Shown: piece after piece, positions 43,058-51,300 of the stretch
How positions within the stretch are numbered: the first letter of the stretch is position 1
How the letters are laid out: every line of letters starts with the position of its first letter
Assembly: GCA_029880855.1 (NCBI GenBank)
Contig: JAOUNS010000017.1
Span: 23,171 to 87,170, forward strand
DNA from: Gammaproteobacteria bacterium
Lineage (GTDB): Bacteria > Pseudomonadota > Gammaproteobacteria > UBA6429 > Thiohalophilaceae
Reading direction: 5' to 3'
DNA length: 64,000 bases
The notes under the pieces: model-generated
Databases searched by the model: none
The model's input: only the letters and a program-made list of their open reading frames with translations
Told to the model about the DNA's origin: nothing
Made by a program: the position numbers and the translations under genes

Positions 43058-44247
43058 AGCGAATTAACCCGGTGGTCATACTGCTGCTGCTTGCCTGTCT
43101 GTTGCTGGTCACGGCCCCCTGCCCCGCCCGGGAAGAGTTGATTATTGTCGGCAGTTCACCAATCAAGCATTATCGCAAACCGGCTATCTTCGTGCCGTCC
43201 ACCGGACAGTTATTTGTTCGTGCCGATACCACGGCAGAGGTTTGCAACCATACCTTTTTCTTTTATAACAGCGAGTACCGCGAGTTCATTACTGCCTGTC
43301 TGGACAGCCGCAGCGGTACACGCATCATCAGCGATCCTGTTGACGCAAAAAACTATCGGGATAAAACCGCAAAAAAACGCGTGATGAGCCCCAGTGAAGA
43401 GACCCGGCTGGATGATTTCATTCTCTGGTTTGCCGACTGGGATTCGGCCCGACAACAGATTTGTCTGGTCGGCAAACACTATGCCATGGACGCACCTTTA
43501 CGACTGCTTTGTTACAGGCGCAATCAGCTCGGCAAGGGTTTCACCCGTCTGCTGGATGAGAACATCAATGATGCTTTTTTCCTGATCCAGAACCTGATGT
43601 TGTATCAGGGCAAGGCGGTGATCGCCGGGCGCAAATCAAAACGGGATACCCACCGTTATGAACTGGTGTATGACATCGCCAATCAACATCGCGTCTCCTA
43701 CGGCAAGGTTGAGTATGGCCGGTTGCTGGGCAAACTTAATTCAGAACAACTGGCGGTCTACAAGAAAGGCCATATCTATGGCTATGATCTGCAGCAGATG
43801 ACGCCGTTTACCGAAGTACCCAACTTCCCCTTCCAGCGGGTTTATGGACAAATTCCCGGAAAAAAGGCCTATTTTGCCAATTCAGACGGCCTGAAGATGC
43901 TGGACATGAGCGGTGAAATCTACAAGGTGGAGATGTTTCATACTCAATATGTTTACGGGACCACCGGTTTTGATCGACGCCACAAATTCACACCTTCCAG
44001 CGGCACATATGTGGCGCTGAACAAACTTGATCTGACGCAAATCTGCGAGGATATCGCCACCCGCTGGTGTGCCTATCGGGAACGTGATCGGGCCTGGACC
44101 AAACGTGGTCACAGCGGCATGGTGACGGAGTATTGTCTCAAGTATCAGGGCATGTGCCTGAGCATGGAACCATCGGCAACGTTTGAAACGGATTTTGTCA
44201 AAGTCTATGGCGGCAAAGAGGGACGGCTGCGCGAAGCGCCGCCCTGA
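43054..44247 (+). CDS. Exported protein of unknown function, coupled to the ankyrin-like membrane gene
   Basis: A 397-residue exported protein. The signal peptide is INPVVILLLLACLLLVTAP with probable cleavage near APCPA. The mature part is mostly beta, with repeated short strands such as LIIVGSSPIKHYRKPAIFVP, FVPSTGQLFVRAD and KAVIAGRKSKRDTHRYELVY, which could form a propeller-like repeat, though no signature was recognised. The C-terminus has a cysteine-rich helix (DLTQICEDIATRWCAYRERD, then EYCLKYQGMCL) likely to form disulfides. It begins within the stop of the membrane protein gene. The convergent msrB gene ends 36 bases away. Nothing in the sequence gives a function. Confidence 0.58.
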   Translation: MKRINPVVILLLLACLLLVTAPCPAREELIIVGSSPIKHYRKPAIFVPSTGQLFVRADTTAEVCNHTFFFYNSEYREFITACLDSRSGTRIISDPVDAKNYRDKTAKKRVMSPSEETRLDDFILWFADWDSARQQICLVGKHYAMDAPLRLLCYRRNQLGKGFTRLLDENINDAFFLIQNLMLYQGKAVIAGRKSKRDTHRYELVYDIANQHRVSYGKVEYGRLLGKLNSEQLAVYKKGHIYGYDLQQMTPFTEVPNFPFQRVYGQIPGKKAYFANSDGLKMLDMSGEIYKVEMFHTQYVYGTTGFDRRHKFTPSSGTYVALNKLDLTQICEDIATRWCAYRERDRAWTKRGHSGMVTEYCLKYQGMCLSMEPSATFETDFVKVYGGKEGRLREAPP

Positions 44248-44283
44248 GCAAGCCGCACTCACCTGAACAACGGTATAATGCAG

Positions 44284-44700
44284 TTACCCTGCCGAACCCT
44301 GGTCGTCGGCTTTTTTCAGATCGATGGAAATCGAGTTAATGCAGTAGCGCAGTCCGGTGGGTTGCGGTCCATCGGGAAAAACATGCCCCATGTGGGCGCC
44401 GCATTTTTTACAGTGTACTTCGACGCGATGCATACCATGGCTGTGATCGTGTTCTTCCTCAATCACTTCGTTGTTGAGCGGCTGGTAAAAACTCGGCCAG
44501 CCGCTGCCGGAATCGTACTTGGTGTCTGAACTGAACAAGGGCTCACCGCAACAGGTGCAGACGTAAACCCCCTTGTCCTTGCAATGATAGTATTTGCCGG
44601 TAAAGGCCCGTTCGGTGCCTTTCTCACGACAAACATAATACTGTTCTTCTGTCAGTTCAGCACGCCACTGCTCATCACTTTTGTTTATTTTATCCGTCAT
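44284..44700 (-). CDS. msrB: Peptide-methionine (R)-S-oxide reductase MsrB
   Basis: A 138-residue MsrB, which reduces methionine R-sulfoxide in proteins using thioredoxin. Zinc is held by the two CxxC groups in [12 protein letters not shown] and [16 protein letters not shown]. The catalytic cysteine lies in [13 protein letters not shown] near residue 124. [11 protein letters not shown] and [18 protein letters not shown] are family blocks. No signal peptide is visible, so it is cytoplasmic. A single-domain enzyme without MsrA. The beta-lactamase-fold gene lies 12 bases upstream on the same strand, suggesting co-transcription, possibly as part of a response to oxidants or reactive sulfur. Confidence 0.96.
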   Translation of the reverse strand: MTDKINKSDEQWRAELTEEQYYVCREKGTERAFTGKYYHCKDKGVYVCTCCGEPLFSSDTKYDSGSGWPSFYQPLNNEVIEEEHDHSHGMHRVEVHCKKCGAHMGHVFPDGPQPTGLRYCINSISIDLKKADDQGSAG

Positions 44701-44712
44701 ACAATTTAACCG

Positions 44713-45651
44713 TTATTCAAAACCCGCCTTCTCGGCCTCCAGCATGGCCAGGCTGACATGTTTGCCTACCTGATCATGAAAACCATTCCATTGATGATAA
44801 GCCTTTAGCTTGGCCACCACTTTGGGTTTCATTTCATAATCACTCATGCCTTCATCCAGCAAGACCTTGACGGTCTCATAGAGAGTGGACAGGTAGGTGC
44901 GAAATTTTTTCACGACTTTCACATCACCGGTCGGGCCGTGACCGGGGACATAGACTTTGACGCCCAGCTTGATCGCCACATCACAGGCATTGATATTGCC
45001 GCGAAAGGTGGCGTCATCCATGCGTCCGATACGCTTGTGAAACACATTATCACCCAGTGCCAGCACATTTTCTTCCACAATATGGACCATGATATCGGTG
45101 CCGCTGTGGGCTCGCTTGGGTGCCAGAATACGGAAGGTCTTGCCACCGGTTTTAAAACTTGCGGCCTCATCCACCTCAATATCCGGAATAACGGCGGTGG
45201 TGCCATCGGTCGCACCCTTGGTGAGTGTGGACATCAGGTCCAGCCACTGCTTATCCGCACCGGCCTTGGCCTGGGTAATCATATTGGGATGAGCCATGAA
45301 GACAGCTTTGGGAAAAAGATCCTTGAAGGCCTGATTACCCAGCCAGTGATCGCCGTGAATATGAGTGCTTAATACATGAGTGACGGGCCTGTCGGTCAGT
45401 TTGCGGATCTGGCGCAACACCATTCTGCCGGTATAGAGACTGGAACCGGGATCGATGACCACAACACCTTCACTGGTCAGCACAAAAACCGGATTATTCA
45501 TAAAGCCCTGGTTTTGTGGTGACGGCATCCCCGCCGGACCGTGGATCACATAGGTATCAGCCGCGATCTTGTCGGCCTTGTAATCGGGCAGTTCCTTCGC
45601 CGCTAAAAAGTTTGAATTCAGAACCAGCAACAGGAACATCAACCATTTCAT
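44713..45651 (-). CDS. Exported metallo-beta-lactamase-fold hydrolase, SoxH-like
   Basis: A 312-residue protein with a signal peptide (KWLMFLLLVLNSNFLAAKEL). The zinc motif HIHGDHWLGN at about 99-108 gives the HxHxDH pattern; a second His is in RAHSGTDIMVHI near 182; an Asp in LALGDNVFHKRIG near 197; and a final His in VYVPGHGPTGD near 236. MNNPVFVLTSEGVVVIDPGS is the opening of the fold. It resembles SoxH-type and quinoprotein-relay metallohydrolases, whose substrates are not settled; sulfur compounds are a possibility. It would work in the periplasm. It is followed closely by msrB and preceded on the same strand by the ArsR-rhodanese gene, whose stop is about 100 bases upstream. Confidence 0.87.
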   Translation of the reverse strand: MKWLMFLLLVLNSNFLAAKELPDYKADKIAADTYVIHGPAGMPSPQNQGFMNNPVFVLTSEGVVVIDPGSSLYTGRMVLRQIRKLTDRPVTHVLSTHIHGDHWLGNQAFKDLFPKAVFMAHPNMITQAKAGADKQWLDLMSTLTKGATDGTTAVIPDIEVDEAASFKTGGKTFRILAPKRAHSGTDIMVHIVEENVLALGDNVFHKRIGRMDDATFRGNINACDVAIKLGVKVYVPGHGPTGDVKVVKKFRTYLSTLYETVKVLLDEGMSDYEMKPKVVAKLKAYHQWNGFHDQVGKHVSLAMLEAEKAGFE

Positions 45652-45754
45652 TATTATATACCTTTGGGTTTATATGGAATGTAGAACAGGAATTACTTTC
45701 ACTATAGATGATAGCGGCGCATTCGTGCGGGCAAATTATCAAGAAAAGGTAAAA

Positions 45755-46423
45755 TTATTTATCTGACGCTATCGGTAATCCCGCCGCCTTCCATTCGGGA
45801 TAACCATCTTGCAGGCGACGCGCCTTGCGCCCTGCTTCGCGTAAAAAGGCCACCGCATCAAAGGCCAACACACAATGCGGCCCGCGACAATAGGCGACGA
45901 TCTCCTGGGCCGGGTCCAGCTCGGCGATACGCTGCTTCAATTCCGACAAGGGAATATTTATCGCGCCCGGTAAATGACCGGCCTGATACTCCACCGCCGG
46001 TCGCACGTCGATCACCGTGACCAGCTGATCCTGCACTCTGGCCAGTAATTCCTCCCGTGCCAGTGGTTCCAGACGGTCCTTTTGATGCAAATAGCCGGTG
46101 ATCAGATCGGTTACTTCATCGAGGTGGCGCTCCGCCACTTCGCGGATGGCGGTCAGCACAGCCGGCACGTCCTCGCCACTGAGGCGGTAATAGACCTTCA
46201 GCCCCGCCTTGCGGGACACCACCAGCCCGCTCTGTCGCAACTGTTGCAGGTGTTGTGAGGTATTGGCCACGCTCAATCCGGCCGCTTCGGCCAGATCATC
46301 AACACATCGCTCACCCTGCGCCAAAAATTCCAGCAATTCCAGACGGTTACCATTACTCAGCGCCTTACCCACGCGGGCAAACTGGGCAAACAGCTGCTGT
46401 TTGAATCCGGGACCTGTTGACAT
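45755..46423 (-). CDS. ArsR-family regulator fused to a rhodanese domain
   Basis: A 222-residue fusion. The winged helix (about 12-95) has GKALSNGNRLELLEFLAQGE, the recognition helix SVANTSQHLQQLRQS and a wing in VVSRKAGLKVYYRLSGED. The rhodanese (about 115-222) has VIDVRPAVEYQAGHLPGAIN and an active loop AYCRGPHCVLAFDAV, where the first cysteine is the likely persulfide carrier. The metal motif ELCVC of ArsR proper is absent: only one cysteine (GERCVDDL, near 40) lies in the DNA-binding part, so it probably senses sulfur species through the rhodanese cysteines or not at all. The ribosome binding site is weak. It faces a desaturase gene across a perfect inverted repeat at 46447-46468. Autoregulation is likely. 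Confidence 0.9.
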   Translation of the reverse strand: MSTGPGFKQQLFAQFARVGKALSNGNRLELLEFLAQGERCVDDLAEAAGLSVANTSQHLQQLRQSGLVVSRKAGLKVYYRLSGEDVPAVLTAIREVAERHLDEVTDLITGYLHQKDRLEPLAREELLARVQDQLVTVIDVRPAVEYQAGHLPGAINIPLSELKQRIAELDPAQEIVAYCRGPHCVLAFDAVAFLREAGRKARRLQDGYPEWKAAGLPIASDK

Positions 46424-46446
46424 GGTTAATTTTTCATCTATTCTAG

Positions 46447-46468
46447 TATTCAAGCAATTACTTGAATA
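46447..46468. promoter_or_regulatory. Perfect inverted repeat, candidate ArsR-rhodanese operator
   Basis: Arms TATTCAAG (46447-46454) and CTTGAATA (46461-46468) around CAATTA lie in the 96-base divergent promoter region between the regulator ATG (46423) and the desaturase ATG (46520). Size and ATTCAA/TTGAAT half-sites fit ArsR-type operators. It could control both directions. Confidence 0.6.
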
Positions 46469-46519
46469 TAGACCCTCACTGCCGGCCCTGCAAGGCGGGG
46501 CGGGTTGGAGAGCAATGTT

Positions 46520-47383
46520 ATGGATCTGAATGAATATATCCTGGCCCATGAGAAGACCATTCGCATGGGCTTCTTTTTCGGCATACTCACTATCATGGCG
46601 GTTTGGGAAGTCCTGGCGCCGCGCCGGGCATTAACCGTCTCCAAAGCCATCCGCTGGACAAATAATCTGGGTATCGTATTCCTGAACAGTTTTTTACTGC
46701 GCCTGGCCTTTCCTGCGGCGGCGGTCGGCGTCGCCCTGTTTGCCCAACAGCACGGCTGGGGCCTGCTGAACTATTACCCGCTGCCACTCTGGCTGACTGT
46801 CGTGATCAGCATTGTGGTGATGGATATGGTGATCTATCTGCAACATGTCATGGTGCATGCCATTCCTCTGTTCTGGCGCTTGCATCGACTGCATCATGCG
46901 GATCTCGATTACGATCTCACCACCGGTGCGCGTTTTCACCCCATCGAGATCTTTCTTTCGATGGGTATCAAGTTTGCCACCATCATTGTGCTGGGGCCGC
47001 CCGTGGTTGCTGTCATTCTCTTCGAGATCATCCTCAACTTCATGGCCATGTTTAATCATGCCAATGTGAGATTACCGATGGTTCTGGATCGTCTGCTGCG
47101 ACTGATTGTGGTGACACCCGATATGCACCGGGTCCATCATTCGGTGGAGGATGATGAGGCCAACAGCAATTTCGGTTTTAATCTCTCGGTGTGGGATCGC
47201 CTGTTCGGCACCTATCGCGATCAACCCCGCGCAGGGCATGAAGGCATGACCATCGGTATCCATAAATTCCGCGACATGAAAGATGTCAGTTGGCTGCCCG
47301 GTATGCTGCTGCTGCCCTTCAAGGGCAAGATCAGCAGTTATGCCATCAACCGTCGCCACTGGGATGGTCAAGATGAAAACTAA
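46520..47383 (+). CDS. Sterol desaturase/fatty acid hydroxylase family membrane protein
   Basis: A 287-residue diiron membrane hydroxylase of the sterol desaturase superfamily. Histidine boxes are visible in LQHVMVHAIPLFWRLHRLHH (HxxxH and HxxHH), in FNHANVRLP (NHANV, the usual third site), and in DMHRVHHSVEDDE (HxxHH). Membrane segments lie at about 14-34, 55-85, 88-112 and 150-172. The hydroxylase part is followed by FGFNLSVWDRLFGTYRDQPR, also typical. GGAG at 46507-46510 is nine bases before ATG 46520. The substrate is a membrane lipid, unknown in detail. The VTT-rhodanese gene overlaps its 3' end, so they form an operon under the candidate operator at 46447-46468. Confidence 0.87.
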   Translation: MDLNEYILAHEKTIRMGFFFGILTIMAVWEVLAPRRALTVSKAIRWTNNLGIVFLNSFLLRLAFPAAAVGVALFAQQHGWGLLNYYPLPLWLTVVISIVVMDMVIYLQHVMVHAIPLFWRLHRLHHADLDYDLTTGARFHPIEIFLSMGIKFATIIVLGPPVVAVILFEIILNFMAMFNHANVRLPMVLDRLLRLIVVTPDMHRVHHSVEDDEANSNFGFNLSVWDRLFGTYRDQPRAGHEGMTIGIHKFRDMKDVSWLPGMLLLPFKGKISSYAINRRHWDGQDEN

Positions 47384-48335
47384 ACTGCTGCGCATTATCC
47401 TCGCACTGGTTTTACTCGGTGCGATAGCATTCGTCATCGCACAACGTGATCAGTTCAATGCGGTTGTCCTGCAACAATGGGTTAATCAGGCCGGGGCAGC
47501 CGGACCGATCATCTTTATGTTGATCTATGCCATCGGCACCGTCCTGTTTCTGCCCGGTTCGGTTATCACACTGGCCGGCGGCGCCCTGTTCGGTCCGGTG
47601 CTGGGGACTTTCTATAACCTGACCGGCGCAACCATCGGCGCCACGCTGGCATTTTTGATTGCCCGTTATCTCGCCGCGGATCAGGTGGAACAAAAAGCCG
47701 CCGGCCGGTTGCAGGCAATCAAGGCCGGTGTCGAGCATGAAGGCTGGCGTTTCGTCGCCTTTGTCCGACTCATGCCGCTGTTTCCCTTTAACCTGTTGAA
47801 TTATGCATTGGGCCTGACCCGCATCAAGCTCAGCCACTACATCATTGCCTCATACATCTGCATGTTGCCGGGCGGCTTTGCCTATACCTACCTGGGTTAT
47901 GCCGGACGTGAAGCCGTCACCGGCAGCGAAGGTTTGATCCAAAAAGGCCTGATCGCCCTGGCCCTGCTGGCGGCGGCGGGATTCATCCCGCGCCTGATCA
48001 GCCAGTTACGCAACGGCCCCATGCAATCGGTTACCGATCTGAAACAGCAGCTGGACAGTCACAGCGATCTGTTATTGCTCGATGTTCGCACCGCCGGCGA
48101 CTTTAATGACGAACAGGGTCACATAGCACAGGCGGTAAATATCCCGGTCGAAGAGCTGGCCGGACGCCTTGGTGAGATCAGTGACGCGATGCACAAACCG
48201 GTTTATCTGGTCTGCCGCACCGACCGCCGTTCAGCCAAAGCCGCGCAAATTCTCGCCGCCAATGGTTTCAGCCAGGTGCATGTGGTGCGTGGCGGAATGA
48301 CGGACTGGAACAAACAGCAATTTCCGGTTAAATAG
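47373..48335 (+). CDS. TVP38/TMEM64-type (VTT) membrane protein fused to a rhodanese domain
   Basis: A 320-residue protein. The N-terminal membrane part has the VTT (SNARE-associated/DedA-like) domain at about 40-180, with LFLPGSVITLAGGALFGPVL, FIRYLAADQV-type linker and RLMPLFPFNLLNYALGLTRI, a conserved re-entrant segment. The C-terminal rhodanese (about 212-320) has LLLLDVRTAGDFNDEQGHIA and the active loop YLVCRTDRRSAKAAQILAAN with its cysteine. The start is ATG at 47373, 11 bases inside the desaturase gene. The fusion suggests membrane lipid or sulfur handling. A second rhodanese in the divergent regulator makes a shared sulfur-linked module likely. The DsrE2 gene at 30898 is another link. 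Confidence 0.88.
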   Translation: MKTKLLRIILALVLLGAIAFVIAQRDQFNAVVLQQWVNQAGAAGPIIFMLIYAIGTVLFLPGSVITLAGGALFGPVLGTFYNLTGATIGATLAFLIARYLAADQVEQKAAGRLQAIKAGVEHEGWRFVAFVRLMPLFPFNLLNYALGLTRIKLSHYIIASYICMLPGGFAYTYLGYAGREAVTGSEGLIQKGLIALALLAAAGFIPRLISQLRNGPMQSVTDLKQQLDSHSDLLLLDVRTAGDFNDEQGHIAQAVNIPVEELAGRLGEISDAMHKPVYLVCRTDRRSAKAAQILAANGFSQVHVVRGGMTDWNKQQFPVK

Positions 48336-48354
48336 CACCGCCTGTTGATCACCA

Positions 48355-51300
48355 CTATAGGTTTTGCCCTGTCACTTTGTCCCTGCGATACTCATCCTCA
48401 TCATCTGCCGCCTGCTTTTGGTCATCCGGCAGATTGATGGCGATCTCATCATGTGTGTAATTCTGTACATGGGTGAAAATAGCCGGATCAATTTCAGAAA
48501 GTGATTCAACTTCGATTAGTTGCTGGCCGGATAAAGCACCTCTTACTATAGGCAGCGTTGCCAGAGATTGGTCGTTAATATCCGGATCACTACCGCCAAA
48601 AGTTGTGTAGATACTATACTGAGAAAACAGATCCAGTCTGTCTCGCACCTGGAAATAGATGGGGCGACCTATCACACCCAGATTTCCATGACTGACAGAG
48701 ACATCCGCCTCCATGGCAATAACATCCGGAATTACCCCCACCCCAAAAACCGAGCCCTGATCCACCTGAAATGTCAGAATCCCCGTGTTATAACCGGCGT
48801 TGATCTGGGTTATATAGACATCACCCACATTAAAGAAGCCGATATGGCCTTTGTTGGTCAGTTGCTTGACCTGTACATCACCCACGTTGGCGATATTAAT
48901 CACGCCACTACCGTTTGAAATATTAAACTCTCCAACCTCAAGCTCCAGTGCATTCAGATCAGTACCTATACCGTTGCCTGCCTGTATCGTCAGCTTCGCA
49001 GCCTTGATATCCGTGATATCATCAACACTGCTGTCGGCGATTTGGCCGATCACTGTCAATTTAACTTCGCCTGCATCAATACGACCGATACCCAGATTAC
49101 TGCCGGCGGTGACATCCAGCTTGTTACTCGCAAAATTACCTGACAGGTTGCTCGCCTTATTGATGGTCAGCACGGTATCAATCGAATTATTCAGCTCTAC
49201 CGTGCCGGCATCCAGTGTTACATTACCGGCAAACGAATTATTCCCGGTCAGGCGGATCGAGTTTGCATCGATAGATAATGTCTGAACATCCGTCTTGTTC
49301 AGGCTTGCCGTACTGGTCACATCGCCGGCAAATATCTGTAAAGAACCCGTCCCGGAAAGACCAAACAGATTCAGGTTACGATTGCCATTTCTTATGATGA
49401 CATTCGCAGAGTCTTGCACAGCCAACCGCTGAAGATTTGTGTTGATATCGACCGCATTGGTTACCCCCATCAGTGAAAGTCCGTTTGCATCAATCGAATT
49501 GCCATTTGTTGTTAATGTTTCAGCAGCCAGCGTCAAGTCGCCGGAAATATTTCCGCCAAACACACTATCCATTCGAACGGTATCATTTCCTGTCAACCCA
49601 TCAATGATTACGTTGTTCTTGTTGGCAAGCAGAAGTGGTGCATTCCCGTTTACTCTAACTCGATCCATTTGGTTGGCGGTATCCAGGACAATGGTATCAT
49701 TCAAATTGTCTCTGCCATTAATGGTAAATGATTGAACAAATGCACTGTCTGATACATCTACAACATTAGTATATTGCAGGTTTATATTATTGTTTGTATT
49801 TGAATCGGTATATACGATGTTATTTGCCGGGGTAAACACGCCGGACAGGTTTTGCTGAACAGCATTGATTCCAGGCGCTGATACGATTTCTACATAATTA
49901 CTGCCGTTAGTGCCATTAAAAACAATCGACTTGTTCTGGTTTATTCCTGTACCCAGCACAATACGCAATATATCATTACCACCATCGCCGTTAATATTTC
50001 CTGCTACACTGCCATTACCTGATATTTCAAATGTATCATCATTCCCGCCCCCGTTAAGGTTACCGGTTACTGAACTGTTTCCGGCAAGTATAAAGGCATC
50101 ATTACCACTATCGCCATTAATATCAACTCCAACGGAACCATTACCGGATAATTCGAATCTGTCATCACCACCACCGCCGCTGACATTGCCCGATACTGCA
50201 CCGTTTCCGGTAATTTGGAATCTGTCTACGCGATTACCGCCGGACAAGGTGGTAAAACCGCTGAATGCCAGTGTATTTGCTGTATTATTCGTCTCGGTTA
50301 TGGTGCCGCTGTCCTGCCCGGTTATATTCCATGTTGTATCGGTATTTCCTGACCGCAAAGTCCCGTTCTGAGTTTCAATGCGCTCAATATTAGAGATTGC
50401 CACAGGGACGCCATTTGAGTTAATGCTCGTATCCCCAAGCGTCATATTCAGGTTATTGCCCGCAATGACGACATCCGCATTGATCTGACTCCCTCCATCA
50501 ATGGATCTGTTTGCGGCGCCGGACAAATTATTGCCGGAAATATCGAAGGTATCATTTCCTGTTCCACCAATCATATTCAGGTCAGTAACACCGGTAAACA
50601 GAGTACCACTCCCGATTGTTATACGGTCATTATTTTCATTCCCATTCAGTGTAAGTGTGGCCATGTTGTTAAACTGAGCATTGGTTATAATAATCTCATC
50701 ATTATCACGATTGCCGTTGACAGACATCTCGGTAGAAGCTGAAAATGTCCCGCCCAACATTTCAAACCGGTCATTCCCCTGGGCGCCTTCAAGAATAATA
50801 CTTCCGTTGGAGGTTGAAATAGAAGATGTCGCATCGGTAATGAAACTGTCACCACCGGTCCCGCCGGTGATTGTTATATTCACAATATCATTACCCAACG
50901 CACCGGTGGTGATTGTCCCGCCGCTGATATCAAAGGTTCTGCCGTTGTTGTCAATGCCGTAATTAAGATCTACGTCTGTCGTTCTGACTTGATTGTTGTT
51001 ATCGTTACCGGCTGCCGTAATAGTGCCTGTTACGAAAAGATTTTGTGTCGCATTGATAACCAGATTACCAGCTGTTGTTGCATTCCTGATTTTTGTATCA
51101 ACCGCCCCATTGCGTAACAAGGCATATGCAGTATAGGTGCCTGTGGTAAACAGGTTAATTTCACCCTGCAGGTTATTATTATTATTTAAGTCGATATCTG
51201 CATTAGTGTTATTTGATGTAAATGTGCTGATGCCTGTTACGGTCAGAGTATCACCCGTTGTAATAGCATCGCCTTTCCCCTGAACAATGCCGTAGCCATT

